A stretch of 64,000 nucleotides of DNA, from positions 1 through 64,000 of the forward strand of contig NC_018582.1 in assembly GCF_000143885.2 (NCBI RefSeq), written 5' to 3'. The position numbers were made by a program, and so were the translations under genes. The notes beneath the pieces were generated by a model, which saw nothing but the letters and a program-made list of their open reading frames with translations, was not told the DNA's origin and did no database searches. Position 1 is the stretch's first letter. The number at the start of each line of letters is the position of its first letter. Shown piece after piece: positions 51,426 to 60,004 of this stretch. The stretch is from Gordonia sp. KTR9 (GTDB lineage: Bacteria > Actinomycetota > Actinomycetes > Mycobacteriales > Mycobacteriaceae).

Positions 51426-52115
51426 GTGATCGCCATGGCCGAGAACCCCGAGGTCGCACCCGTTGATGTGCCGCAACCGCCGGCCACCGCGATCGAACCG
51501 CTGCCCGAACTGGAAACCGTTGCCAGCGGTGACGACCTCACCCTCACCGGAGCTGTCGGAGAGGACACCGCCGAGTTCGACAACACCCTCGCCCTGGAAC
51601 TGGACATGCTCACCGCATTGCTGTGGGCACCACCGGCCCGCGCCCGCCAGGTCGTCGAAGCGCTGATCGGCTCGCGCGCCGACCGCGACGCCCACACCAC
51701 CACCACCACCGTCCTTCCCGCCGGCAGTGTGGTGTTCCTCAGCGCCGTGCATCAAGACGTCTTCGACACCGTCGTGACCCTGCTCGACGAAGGTAGCCCC
51801 GCCACACCCGTGCTGGTCAATGCGCGTTTAGCCGATCGAGGACAGACCACCCGCACCCGCAGCGTCATGCTCGAAATCGCCTCCCCCCGACACGGCCGCC
51901 CCGTCGCCGACAGTGCCGACCTGCCCCACCTCGCCGCCGCCCTCATCGACGGCTGGTACCGCCGCGGCTACCGCGCACTACTGGCCCGCATGACCCAAGT
52001 GACTGCCGAGCGCCCCACCGCCGAACTCGCCGGCCACTGGACGGCCCTCACCGGACACCAGCAGACCGCCGAAACCCGGTGGCTGGCCATCCGCGACACC
52101 CTCGCCCGCATCTGA
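51426..52115 (+). CDS. Stand-alone DnaB N-terminal-domain-like protein
   Basis: A 229-residue protein. Residues about 52-140 (LALELDMLTALLWAPPARAR through HQDVFDTVVTLLDEGSPATP and VLVNARLADRG) follow the helical N-terminal domain of replicative DnaB helicases, which contacts primase. No ATPase domain follows; instead there is a helical tail. Such solo domains occur on actinobacterial plasmids and might recruit or modulate the host primosome. GGAG seven bases before GTG 51426. Confidence 0.65.
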   Translation: MIAMAENPEVAPVDVPQPPATAIEPLPELETVASGDDLTLTGAVGEDTAEFDNTLALELDMLTALLWAPPARARQVVEALIGSRADRDAHTTTTTVLPAGSVVFLSAVHQDVFDTVVTLLDEGSPATPVLVNARLADRGQTTRTRSVMLEIASPRHGRPVADSADLPHLAAALIDGWYRRGYRALLARMTQVTAERPTAELAGHWTALTGHQQTAETRWLAIRDTLARI

Positions 52116-52133
52116 AACGGAAAGAACACCGCG

Positions 52134-52625
52134 ATGTCCGACACCAACACCATCGACACCGATGTCGACCTGTGCTGGCTATGCGGTCATCTCGCTGCCG
52201 CACACCACTCCGCTGCCGCACACCACTCCGCGGCCAACGACACCCGCGCGTGCACCCACCCCGACTGCCGATGCATGCGCGAGACCAGCCAGCCGTGGCG
52301 GCGCTGTAAGGGCACCGCGCAGCTGCTCGAAATGCAACCTACCCTGCACGACGTCGACTACCCGGACCTGCAATTCCTGCCCGGGAGTACCTGTTGGCAG
52401 GTACGTCAACCCGCGCCAATAGTCCGGGGCATCCTCGTGCTCGGCCTGGTTCCCTTCGACCTCGACGTGCTGCATGTCATGTGGGCAGACGACACCGGAA
52501 CGGTGCTCGCCGAAGGCGACGACCACTACGACACCTGCTACCAGCTCGACAGCACAGGTGAACCGCCGGACAAATGGCTGTCGGAGTCCACCCTCGGCCG
52601 CCTCGGCTATCGAGCCCTCTTCTAA
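52134..52625 (+). CDS. Hypothetical protein with Cys/His-rich N-terminus
   Basis: A 163-residue protein. The first 60 residues carry CWLC, CTHPDCRC and several His, a likely zinc-binding region, and include two tandem 18-bp repeats encoding SAAAHH. The remaining about 100 residues form a mixed domain (VRGILVLGLVPFDLDVLHVM). It follows the DnaB-N-like gene by 18 bp. No family recognised. Confidence 0.55.
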   Translation: MSDTNTIDTDVDLCWLCGHLAAAHHSAAAHHSAANDTRACTHPDCRCMRETSQPWRRCKGTAQLLEMQPTLHDVDYPDLQFLPGSTCWQVRQPAPIVRGILVLGLVPFDLDVLHVMWADDTGTVLAEGDDHYDTCYQLDSTGEPPDKWLSESTLGRLGYRALF

Positions 52626-52673
52626 CCGAACACCCACCGCACACGTGGCATCTGAACAGAAAGGCACGCCGCG

Positions 52674-52868
52674 ATGACCGACGACGACCCCCACGCCCAG
52701 GACCGCGAAATCCAGGACCTCGCCGCCGACATGCGCGAGCACGGCCGCAGCTGGACAGACATCGCCCACGACCTCGCACTGCCCGAGGCCACCGTCAAAC
52801 TCGCCGCCGACCAAGCCCACCAACGCGCCGCCGAAGTCGCCGCCCGCGAGCAAATCGCCCTGTTTTGA
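52674..52868 (+). CDS. Small helix-turn-helix-like protein
   Basis: A 64-residue protein. Residues about 17-48 (LAADMREHGRSWTDIAHDLA then LPEATVKLAADQAHQ) look like a sigma-region-4 or Myb-like HTH. Acidic N-terminus. Same operon as 50966-52625. Confidence 0.5.
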   Translation: MTDDDPHAQDREIQDLAADMREHGRSWTDIAHDLALPEATVKLAADQAHQRAAEVAAREQIALF

Positions 52869-52893
52869 CAGACCCCACTGATAGAGAGTGTCC

Positions 52894-53067
52894 ATGCCCA
52901 CGCTGATCATCCTTGGCCCCGCGATTGTGCTGTTGCTCATTGGGGTTGGACTCACCCTGTTCGGACAATGGCAGAGCAAAGTACGTGACCCCCAACCCAT
53001 TTACCGGGCCGCGGCCGGTCTCGGCGTTCTCGCAATCATCTACGCTGTCATCCTCTCGTCGGTCTGA
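52894..53067 (+). CDS. Small two-helix membrane protein
   Basis: A 57-residue protein with two hydrophobic helices, about 3-23 (TLIILGPAIVLLLIGVGLTL) and 38-56 (GLGVLAIIYAVILSS). GAGAG precedes the ATG. It lies 25 bp behind the previous gene on the same strand and is probably the last gene of the operon. Confidence 0.5.
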   Translation: MPTLIILGPAIVLLLIGVGLTLFGQWQSKVRDPQPIYRAAAGLGVLAIIYAVILSSV

Positions 53068-53096
53068 CGCGAGGCCACGACAATGGAGCGCTTGCG

Positions 53097-53348
53097 ATGA
53101 CCGATTCGAGATGGATCACGCGCTGGCCGGAGCTATTCGACGGTCTCACCGACACTCAGATCCGCGGAGTAGTGCAAGCGATCGACAACAACGTTCTCGA
53201 CGGTTGGTGCCCGCAACGTGAGGACATCGAGTTCCTGACTCGCGACGCGCGCGGTGAGTTCACCGACAGCGAGGCGATCGCCGAAGCGGTCGCGTTAGCT
53301 ACGCGCGCACGAACTGCACACCCTGATCAGCACCGCCCGGGCACGTAG
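53097..53348 (+). CDS. Small hypothetical protein near the Fic module
   Basis: An 83-residue acidic protein (RWITRWPELFDGLTDTQIRG onward) with two helices that resemble small antitoxins. It lies 26 bp before the VbhA-like antitoxin gene on the same strand and may be part of the toxin operon. No specific family. Confidence 0.45.
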   Translation: MTDSRWITRWPELFDGLTDTQIRGVVQAIDNNVLDGWCPQREDIEFLTRDARGEFTDSEAIAEAVALATRARTAHPDQHRPGT

Positions 53349-53374
53349 AATCACTGTTGATGAGGAGGTCTGAC

Positions 53375-53569
53375 ATGGCTGCACCGCACACCCGCCAGAC
53401 GCGCACCGAGGACGAGGTCCTGGCCGCTGCTACCGCCGGCCACGTTATGGCCGGCATGCCGCCAACCGCCGCGGATGTCGACGCTGCGCGTCGTGTGCTG
53501 CGCGGTGAGTCGACGGTCGATGAGGAGTTGGCGCAGCTGCGCGATGAGTTTCGCCGACGTCGGAGCTGA
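53375..53569 (+). CDS. VbhA-like antitoxin
   Basis: A 64-residue protein. Residues 15-60 (ATAGHVMAGMPPTAADVDAA, then RRVLRGESTVDEELAQLRDE) follow the VbhA antitoxin domain, whose inhibitory helix blocks ATP in the Fic active site. GAGGAGG seven bases before ATG 53375 fixes the start. Its end overlaps the Fic gene. Confidence 0.78.
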   Translation: MAAPHTRQTRTEDEVLAAATAGHVMAGMPPTAADVDAARRVLRGESTVDEELAQLRDEFRRRRS

Positions 53570-54449
53570 CGACGCGGCCGTGACATCACACGACCCCGAG
53601 GCCGGGCAGGTACCTGAGAACCTGCCCGGCCTCACTCATGCTGAGGACCTACGCGACTACGAGCGCCGTGCGGCGTACTTGCGAGTCAGCGAACTCGACG
53701 AGCATCCGGATCTGGTCACCGGCAGCTTTGACTTCGCTCACCTACAAGCCCTGCACGCCTACATCCTCCAAGACGTCTACCCGTGGGCGGGTCAACCGCG
53801 GCGCCGCGGAGAGGAGACTACGGCCATGGGCATGGTGCATTGCCGGGCGGAGTTCCTCGACGGCGAGCTGCGACGAGTGTTCACCGCGATCGACCGCCGC
53901 CGTCCGTCTGCCCGCGACCGCGACTCTGCGATTGCTACCGTCGCCGATCATTGGGGTGAGCTGACCGGAGTGCACCCATTTCGTGACGGCAACTCACGCA
54001 CCCAACGGGTGTTCTTCCACCGCTACCTTCAATCAGCGGGTTGGGAGATCGACTGGCGACGCGTTGATGCGTCCGCCGTACACGCTGCCCGCCACGTCGC
54101 GATGGCCACCGTCGATTCCAGCTACCTCACCGAGGCTTTGCGCCCCGGCGTGTACCGCCTCGGACAGACGCCGCCCGGAGCGCTGAGCGCGACCGAGGGT
54201 GCACGCGACGCGCACCGCTCAGCGGACATCTTCGCCGCCATGATCGAGCACAAACGCCGCGGCGATACCGCCGCCACCTTCGGCCGTACCGCACCGCAGT
54301 CGGAGGAGAGCGCCGCGCAGCGCGCGGCTCGGATCGCCGGCCGCGGGACCTCTCGACGCTCCCCCACGTCAGGTACGCGGGCGGCGCCGAGTAGCGACCG
54401 CCGTCGCGGGGGCGGCTATGACCGAGGGTCTGAGGGCCGCGAACGCTGA
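53544..54449 (+). CDS. Fic-domain toxin (VbhT type)
   Basis: A 301-residue Fic protein. The catalytic motif HPFRDGNSRTQR (about residues 149-160) matches HxFx(D/E)GN(G/S)RxxR, and the preceding segment HLQALHAYILQDVYPWAGQP is the Fic flap region. It should AMPylate a target such as gyrase, as VbhT does, unless held by the antitoxin. The C-terminal about 100 residues are Arg/Ser-rich and lack the BID secretion domain of Bartonella VbhT. ATG 53544 overlaps the antitoxin; GTG 53580 is an alternative start. Confidence 0.82.
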   Translation: MSFADVGADDAAVTSHDPEAGQVPENLPGLTHAEDLRDYERRAAYLRVSELDEHPDLVTGSFDFAHLQALHAYILQDVYPWAGQPRRRGEETTAMGMVHCRAEFLDGELRRVFTAIDRRRPSARDRDSAIATVADHWGELTGVHPFRDGNSRTQRVFFHRYLQSAGWEIDWRRVDASAVHAARHVAMATVDSSYLTEALRPGVYRLGQTPPGALSATEGARDAHRSADIFAAMIEHKRRGDTAATFGRTAPQSEESAAQRAARIAGRGTSRRSPTSGTRAAPSSDRRRGGGYDRGSEGRER

Positions 54450-54471
54450 CCGACCTGCCCGTGCTGGGTGG

Positions 54472-56457
54472 TCAGGTTCGCGTTTCGTCGTCGAGCCACA
54501 CTTCGTTTGGGAGGATTGCCGCCACGAGCGGCGCTCGGGTGCGGGTGTGGTGGCTGGCTTGGTCGGCGAGCTGGTCGAGGCATGCCGCCGTTGCGCGTAG
54601 TGCCACAGCGACCGCCGATGCGCGGTGCGCGGGGTAGTTGTCGTCCACGAACGTTCCGAGAGCGTCGATGAGTTCGCGGTCGGGGCGCTCGATGAGGCGT
54701 TGGGCGATGGGGCTGATCCAGCGTTCCCTACCGCCGGCGCGGTGCATGGTGTCCAGCATTTCGATGTGCGGGCGGTAGCTGGTGGCCATGGCCGCTAGCG
54801 GGCGCAGCGCCTCCACGAGTTCACCAACAGTGCGGCGGTGATGGTCGCTATCTGGGTCGTGGGAGCGGGCCGCTTGTTCGGCGGCCAGAGGCTCTGCGGC
54901 GCGGGTTTGGTGAGCGCGGAAGTGTTGGGCGGTCATGATCTGCGTGGTCATGCGGAGCACCTCGAATTCCTGCCAAAGGGTGTCGAACCGTCCCTGGCTG
55001 AGGCCGAGTGCTTCCCGCACAGTTTCGTTGAATCCGTCGCGCATGGCGGTGCGTTGCGCGCTGTCGCTGGTGTCACTGTGTTGCCGCGCCCAGTCGGTGA
55101 GGGCGAGCAGGGATCTGTTCAGTCGGTCGTCGACTGTTGTCACGGTGAAGGTCCGCACGAGGGTGTCGTAGCGGTTGCCGGCGATCGCGCCGAGGGCGGC
55201 GGCGTAGACCAGGCGGGTGGCGACCAGCGTGGGTAGTTCGAGCGCCTTGGTGTGGCCACTGGCACGGGTAACGTGTGCCCACTGCTCGATGACGGGTAGC
55301 CACCACCGATCGGTGTCGGCGGTTCCCCACCGGGCCAGGGTTGCTGTCGCGGCCACCGGCACGGTGCAACCCTCGTCGATCTGAGCTACCAGTGTGTCGT
55401 ATTCGCTGCGGTCTTTGAGGTGGAACTGGGTGAGGTTGAGCGCGTCGAGTCCTTCCAGGCGGCCGGTCTCGGCGGCGAAGGTGTCGTGGGCGGTGATGGC
55501 TGGCTGTGCGCCGGCCAGCTCGCGTTTGATGCGGTCGACGATCACCGCGGCGGTCATTGGGTGACGCGCCCTGCGGGTGCGCATCGCGCTCACCGCGTCG
55601 GCTAGTCGGGGGAATGCTTCGTCGGCAGTCGCCTCGAAAGCTCGCGCACCGAGGGCGGTCGCGACTTCTCGAGCATCGCCGCGCAGCGGGCTCGGGTTGA
55701 TCCATGCGGAGGTGTAGAAGGGTCGGTAGTGGCCGCGCAGTGTGTCGCGCAGGGCGTGGTCCCATTGCGCGGACCACCCGGCGATCAGAAGTCCGTGCGA
55801 GGACACGATGTCACGCAACAGCGCGTGCATGTGTGGCTTGTAGGTGCCGAGTTCGTCGTCGGTGTTGAGCATGGAGCTGGCGTCGCGGTAGCTGCCGTGC
55901 AGGTGCACCACGCAGCACTCAACGGTGTGCAGTGGTGGCAATCCTTGCGCGGCGCTGTCGGTGGCCACGACGACCGGTTCGACGCCGACTTCGCGCAGCG
56001 CCGTCTCGAAGAGGTGGTCGAAGTTCATCGTCACGATCACTCGCACGGTGCCGTCGGCGACCAGTCGCGCGATCGCCCGGTGTGCGGCGGTCGGTTCGGG
56101 TAACACCGCGGCGTCGGTGGTGTCGGCGGGTTCGAAGAACTCGCGTAGGACCGCGCCTCGCTCGTGCGGTGCCGGCGCGACCTCGGCGAGGATGCCGCCG
56201 TAGGTCAGCGGCTTGCCGAAGGTCGCGGCGAACCAGTCCTCGACCGTGTCACCGGTTAACGACTGGGCGGCCGCTTCGTCGCCGCGGACACGGCATATCC
56301 GCTGCGCGAGGTCGACCACGATCTCCCACGCGGTCGGTACCGCGTCGAAGGAGACCCCGGCGCCGGCGAGGACCGCGTACGCGCCCGGGGTGGAGTGCAT
56401 CGAGAACGCCAGCGGTAGGTACGGATCGTCGGTCCCGGCACCTGCGGAGTCGGTCAT
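54472..56457 (-). CDS. SIR2-domain protein, anti-phage NADase candidate
   Basis: A 661-residue protein. The N-terminal about 290 residues are a SIR2-like domain: GAGVS at 32-36, TMNFD at 143-147 and HLHGS at 185-189 form the NAD-binding and catalytic signature. The C-terminal about 370 residues are helical with no known domain and probably sense infection. In defence systems such SIR2 proteins deplete NAD+ when triggered by phage. It is a single gene facing away from the mobilisation genes. Confidence 0.78.
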   Translation of the reverse strand: MTDSAGAGTDDPYLPLAFSMHSTPGAYAVLAGAGVSFDAVPTAWEIVVDLAQRICRVRGDEAAAQSLTGDTVEDWFAATFGKPLTYGGILAEVAPAPHERGAVLREFFEPADTTDAAVLPEPTAAHRAIARLVADGTVRVIVTMNFDHLFETALREVGVEPVVVATDSAAQGLPPLHTVECCVVHLHGSYRDASSMLNTDDELGTYKPHMHALLRDIVSSHGLLIAGWSAQWDHALRDTLRGHYRPFYTSAWINPSPLRGDAREVATALGARAFEATADEAFPRLADAVSAMRTRRARHPMTAAVIVDRIKRELAGAQPAITAHDTFAAETGRLEGLDALNLTQFHLKDRSEYDTLVAQIDEGCTVPVAATATLARWGTADTDRWWLPVIEQWAHVTRASGHTKALELPTLVATRLVYAAALGAIAGNRYDTLVRTFTVTTVDDRLNRSLLALTDWARQHSDTSDSAQRTAMRDGFNETVREALGLSQGRFDTLWQEFEVLRMTTQIMTAQHFRAHQTRAAEPLAAEQAARSHDPDSDHHRRTVGELVEALRPLAAMATSYRPHIEMLDTMHRAGGRERWISPIAQRLIERPDRELIDALGTFVDDNYPAHRASAVAVALRATAACLDQLADQASHHTRTRAPLVAAILPNEVWLDDETRT

Positions 56458-56861
56458 GGCAGCACTCTACGAGCCTGCCCCGACACTCTCTCTTCGGCGA
56501 GGTCTGGCGGGCCGCCGGCCGGACACCGAGAGGCGACCAACCGCCCACTCCTCTGCTGTCCCCAGCCGACGTTTCGCCACCAGCCTCCGCTCGGTGGGCC
56601 GCTGTCCCAGCGGCGGAAAGCGACCACGCTGCGCGTGGACTTGGTAACCCCGCGCGCACGCGCGCTCGCAACGAAAAGCCCCGCCTCGCGGGAGCTCGCG
56701 GGAGCAAGTTATCGTTTAGATGCCCTAAACCTTGCTCACCGTCCCTGTCGTCGGTACGGTGAGGACACAGACCGGCGGTCGGCGCGGTGATCCCCACGGG
56801 TGGGGTCGCTGCGCTGGGCTGACCGGCGGACGCCGGGAACGATGCACAGAGAGGACACGCG
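56458..56861. other. Non-coding, hairpin-rich region upstream of mobC (oriT candidate region)
   Basis: Holds several hairpins: GCCGCTG/CAGCGGC near 56602-56618, CCACGC/GCGTGG near 56627-56641, and a larger one at 56702-56737. A segment near 56643-56683 (TTGGTAACC, GCGCTCGCAAC, GAAAAG) resembles the centre of the family B leaders. Position beside mobC and relaxase fits a transfer origin. Confidence 0.5.
56702..56737. other. Putative oriT inverted repeat
   Basis: GAGCAAG (56702-56708) pairs with CTTGCTC (56731-56737) and GTTTAG (56714-56719) with CTAAAC (56725-56730), giving a two-part stem with a 5-nt bulge TTATC and loop ATGCC. It is AT-richer than its surroundings and lies 125 bp before mobC. 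The nick site cannot be named from sequence alone. Confidence 0.5.
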
Positions 56862-57359
56862 ATGGCGGAGTCAGAGAACACTCATCGCGCGTTTGGTCGT
56901 CGACGTCGCCGCAACCATCCCGGAGGCCGGGATGCGCGGATCGTGGTCAAGGTAAGCCCGGCCGAGGATGCCGAGTTGCGCAACCGCGCCGAGGAGGCGG
57001 GCATGACGGTGCAACGGCTGTTGGTCACTGGTGCCCTGTCCCCTGCCGGTGGTGCGCCGGTGAATCACGCCGAGAAGGTCGCGGCGTGGAAGGAGGCCGC
57101 CGACATCCGCAATCTGCTGTCGGGGCTGGCGGTGAACATGAATCAGATCGCGCGGCACGCTAATACCGAGCGTGCGGTGCCGGCCGATTTCGAGGCCGCC
57201 GTCGATGCGGTGCACCGGGCTTCGGATCGGGTGCGTGATGCGTTCGGTGCGGTGTTCGCGGTGTCGTTTCCCGCGACCAAGAAGCCCGACACCGACGGCG
57301 AGCGCGGCGCCACGAGTGGTCCGATCACCGCCGCCGAGGGTGAAGGCTGGTCGGTGTAG
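56862..57359 (+). CDS. mobC: MobC-like relaxosome accessory protein
   Basis: A 165-residue protein. After a basic N-terminus (RRRRRNHPGG) comes a ribbon-helix-helix-like stretch (RIVVKVSPAEDAELRNRAEE) and the diagnostic MobC segment LLSGLAVNMNQIARHANTE near residue 86-104. MobC proteins bind and melt oriT for the relaxase. GAGAGGAC before the ATG. The next gene starts directly after its stop codon. Confidence 0.85.
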   Translation: MAESENTHRAFGRRRRRNHPGGRDARIVVKVSPAEDAELRNRAEEAGMTVQRLLVTGALSPAGGAPVNHAEKVAAWKEAADIRNLLSGLAVNMNQIARHANTERAVPADFEAAVDAVHRASDRVRDAFGAVFAVSFPATKKPDTDGERGATSGPITAAEGEGWSV

Positions 57360-59423
57360 ATGCCGATGATTCCGGCTATCTCTTCGGGCGCCCGGATGCA
57401 GGGTTTGGTGATGTATCTGGCCGGCCCCGGCAAGGCCAATGAGCACACCAACCCGCATGTGGTTGCTGCGTCCTCGGGTGCAGTGTTCGCTGCTGGCGGT
57501 GCCGGTGCGGAGATGCAGCGCGGGGATGCCTACGAGCTGGGTCATGCACTCGATGAGGCGCGGGTGGTGTTCGGCACCGAGGTCACCCGACGTGACACCG
57601 CCGCACTCAAAGCCGCCCAGGAGCGCGGCGTGAAAGGCAAAGCTGCGATCGCCGAGGCGACCCGCGATGAGAACGTGTGGCACTGCTCGCTGTCGTTGCC
57701 GCCAGATGCTACGGCGCTCGACGACGCGACATGGTCAGCGATCGCGCACGACTTCATGGAAGGCATGGGTTTCGACGACCCAGACGCTGCCGATGCACGC
57801 TGGGTCGCCATCCGCCACGGGGTGACCAAGAACGGCGGCGACCACATTCACATCGCCGCCTCGCGGGTGCGTGATGACGGCAGCGTGGTCGCCAAGTGGC
57901 GACCGCACCCGACCCGCGGCGGCAACGAGGGCGACTACGCTCGCGCGCAACGCGTGGCCCGTGATCTGGAATCCAAGTACGGCATGGAAATGCTGTCGAG
58001 CTACACCAAGAACATGGCAGCCCGCGGCCGCTCGCACGCCCAAGATGCCGCCACCCGCGGTGTCGACGGGGCCGAGCCGCGTATCGCTGAGGCTCCGTCG
58101 GTGATGCTGGCGCGCCGGGTTCGGGTCGCCGCCGCGGCCGCGGAGAGCGAGGCCGAGTTCGTGCGTCTGGTGCGCGCCGACGGACTGGTGATCCGCTCGG
58201 CCCGCTACGACAAGAGCGATCCGAGCGTGGTCACCGGATTCAGCGTCGGACTGCCCGCATCGGAGTACGCCAACAAACACGGCCAGCCGGTCATGCACGG
58301 CGGGAAGAAGCTCGCCGAAGACCTCTCGCTGCCCCGCCTGCGGGAGGGCTGGATCGACGACGACAAGTCCCGTGCGGATGCGCGCTCGGCGTGGGATCAC
58401 GCCGACGAGCGTGCCCCCGGCACACATACCCGCCGCGACTCCGATACCCGCGCGAGTGGGCAGGAGCGCACCGCCGACACGGCGACCACTGAACGCGGCA
58501 CAACCGCTCCCGGCGACGACGTTGACGTGTCCGCGCGGCTGCGCGACCTCCTCTCCCCGATCGCACGCACGGCGGCGACCGAAGCCGACTACGCGGCTGC
58601 GCTGCGCGCCCACCCCGAGCTGCTGGCGCGCCCACGCTTCGCCAAAGGCTCCACCACCGAAGTCACCGGCTACGTTGTCGCGCTGCGCCCGAGCATCGCC
58701 GCTGACGCCGACGGGAAACCGATCTGGCGCAACGCCAGCTACCTCGACGGCCTCGCGCTCAAAGACCTGCGCGACCGGTGGCCCGACAGCGAGAGCCATC
58801 GAAAGTTGGCGGCCGCAGCCTGGGCGCGCACCCGCAGCGACGCCGCGGGCACGCGGCAGGCCACCCCGGATGCTGCGCGTGGTGCGCACGAGGATGCGCG
58901 TCGGTGGGAGCGCACCGTGACCGGTGTCAGCGACAAGACCTCACGGGGCTGGCACGCCGCGGCGGCCGACACTGCTGCCGCCGTCGGTGCTGCTGCGCGC
59001 ACCGCCAACCCTGCTGATGCCGTGCACCTCAACCGGCTCGCGGACTCGCTGAGTTCAGTGTCGGGGCATCGGCGCCCGACTCGCGCACCCGCGGTGCGCA
59101 GCCGCACCTCTGCGCGACGGGTCGCGGCGACCATGCTGGCCGCTGGCCGCGACGACACCACCCTGTTGTGGCTCGCCGTGATGAAGCAGGTACTGGCCAC
59201 CAGCGCGGCGATCAGCGACGCCATGGCCGCCCAAGGTCACGCCCGCCAGGCCGCGCAGATTCGGGCTGCCATCGGAGCGACTGAGCGCCAGTACGCTGGT
59301 CGCGCCTACACCCCGGTGCGTGAGCCGGTGACCGCTACGCGCACCAGCGGTGGACGTCCGACCGCGGCACACACGCGACCACGAACACGAGGTGAGGACC
59401 GCGATACCGGCCGCGGCCGGTAA
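57360..59423 (+). CDS. Relaxase/mobilisation nuclease
   Basis: A 687-residue relaxase of the pfam03432-like kind found on actinobacterial elements. The N-terminus GLVMYLAGPGKANEHTNPHV carries the candidate catalytic Tyr19. The metal-binding motif is GGDHIHIAASRVRDDG (His161 and His163), preceded by WVAIRHG. After about residue 230 the protein is helical, Ala/Arg-rich and less conserved. It would nick oriT and lead the T-strand. It starts immediately behind mobC, so the two are co-translated. MOB class (P or another) is not certain. Confidence 0.88.
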   Translation: MPMIPAISSGARMQGLVMYLAGPGKANEHTNPHVVAASSGAVFAAGGAGAEMQRGDAYELGHALDEARVVFGTEVTRRDTAALKAAQERGVKGKAAIAEATRDENVWHCSLSLPPDATALDDATWSAIAHDFMEGMGFDDPDAADARWVAIRHGVTKNGGDHIHIAASRVRDDGSVVAKWRPHPTRGGNEGDYARAQRVARDLESKYGMEMLSSYTKNMAARGRSHAQDAATRGVDGAEPRIAEAPSVMLARRVRVAAAAAESEAEFVRLVRADGLVIRSARYDKSDPSVVTGFSVGLPASEYANKHGQPVMHGGKKLAEDLSLPRLREGWIDDDKSRADARSAWDHADERAPGTHTRRDSDTRASGQERTADTATTERGTTAPGDDVDVSARLRDLLSPIARTAATEADYAAALRAHPELLARPRFAKGSTTEVTGYVVALRPSIAADADGKPIWRNASYLDGLALKDLRDRWPDSESHRKLAAAAWARTRSDAAGTRQATPDAARGAHEDARRWERTVTGVSDKTSRGWHAAAADTAAAVGAAARTANPADAVHLNRLADSLSSVSGHRRPTRAPAVRSRTSARRVAATMLAAGRDDTTLLWLAVMKQVLATSAAISDAMAAQGHARQAAQIRAAIGATERQYAGRAYTPVREPVTATRTSGGRPTAAHTRPRTRGEDRDTGRGR

Positions 59424-59465
59424 CCCGGGTCGGCGCTGTGCGTTGCGAGCGGCGAAATCACCGGC

Positions 59466-59873
59466 ATGATCGAAGCTATGACCACTCACCCAACGCCGTC
59501 CCCCGGGCCTGCGCGGGCCGTGCAGGAAGTTCTGCTCCTGGAGCTCATCGACGCGTTGCTGCGTCTGGACCCCGAACCTCTAGAGGCATTCGATCGGGAC
59601 CTCGTTACGTTCGACTCGGTGGCGGCTGCGCCTGGTGACGTCGCGGAGATGATCGACCCGGCCAGTGAGCGCTCCCAGCTCGTGCGCGAGCAACCACGGC
59701 TACGCATGTTGCTGGCCATCCTGCGCGGTGCGCTAACCGCCGCCCGGACTCCGGTACCGGGCGAGCACACCGTCGAGCACTACTTCCGGCGTGCGGCCGC
59801 TCTCGTCACCGCGGCAGAGGTCGGCGTCCGCCGCTACGCGCAGCTCCAACAACTGGCCGACGGCCATCCGTAG
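59466..59873 (+). CDS. Hypothetical protein downstream of the relaxase
   Basis: A 135-residue helical protein (VQEVLLLELIDALLRLDPEP onward; HTVEHYFRRAAALVTAAEVG). It follows the relaxase by 42 bp and ends before a terminator, so it probably belongs to the mobilisation transcript. No family recognised. ATG 59478 is an alternative start. Confidence 0.55.
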   Translation: MIEAMTTHPTPSPGPARAVQEVLLLELIDALLRLDPEPLEAFDRDLVTFDSVAAAPGDVAEMIDPASERSQLVREQPRLRMLLAILRGALTAARTPVPGEHTVEHYFRRAAALVTAAEVGVRRYAQLQQLADGHP

Positions 59874-59924
59874 CTTTCGCCAGGCTGTTGCCGGGAAGCG
59901 TCGTCGGACACCGATGCACAACAC

Positions 59925-59960
59925 AAGGCCGGTGCCACCCGTTCGGGTGACACCGGCCTT
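59925..59960. terminator. Bidirectional terminator between convergent genes
   Basis: AAGGCCGGTGCCACCC (59925-59940) pairs with GGGTGACACCGGCCTT (59945-59960), one mismatch in 16, loop GTTC. The A-run and T-run at the ends make it usable from both sides. Confidence 0.8.
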
Positions 59961-60004
59961 CAAGTTGCGGCCCGCCGCCGAGAGTCGACGGCGAGCCGGT
60001 CGGG

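Noticed and set aside
52190..52236. Tandem 18-bp repeat as a regulatory iteron
   Set aside because: It lies inside a reading frame in multiples of three and simply duplicates codons for a His/Ala-rich stretch.
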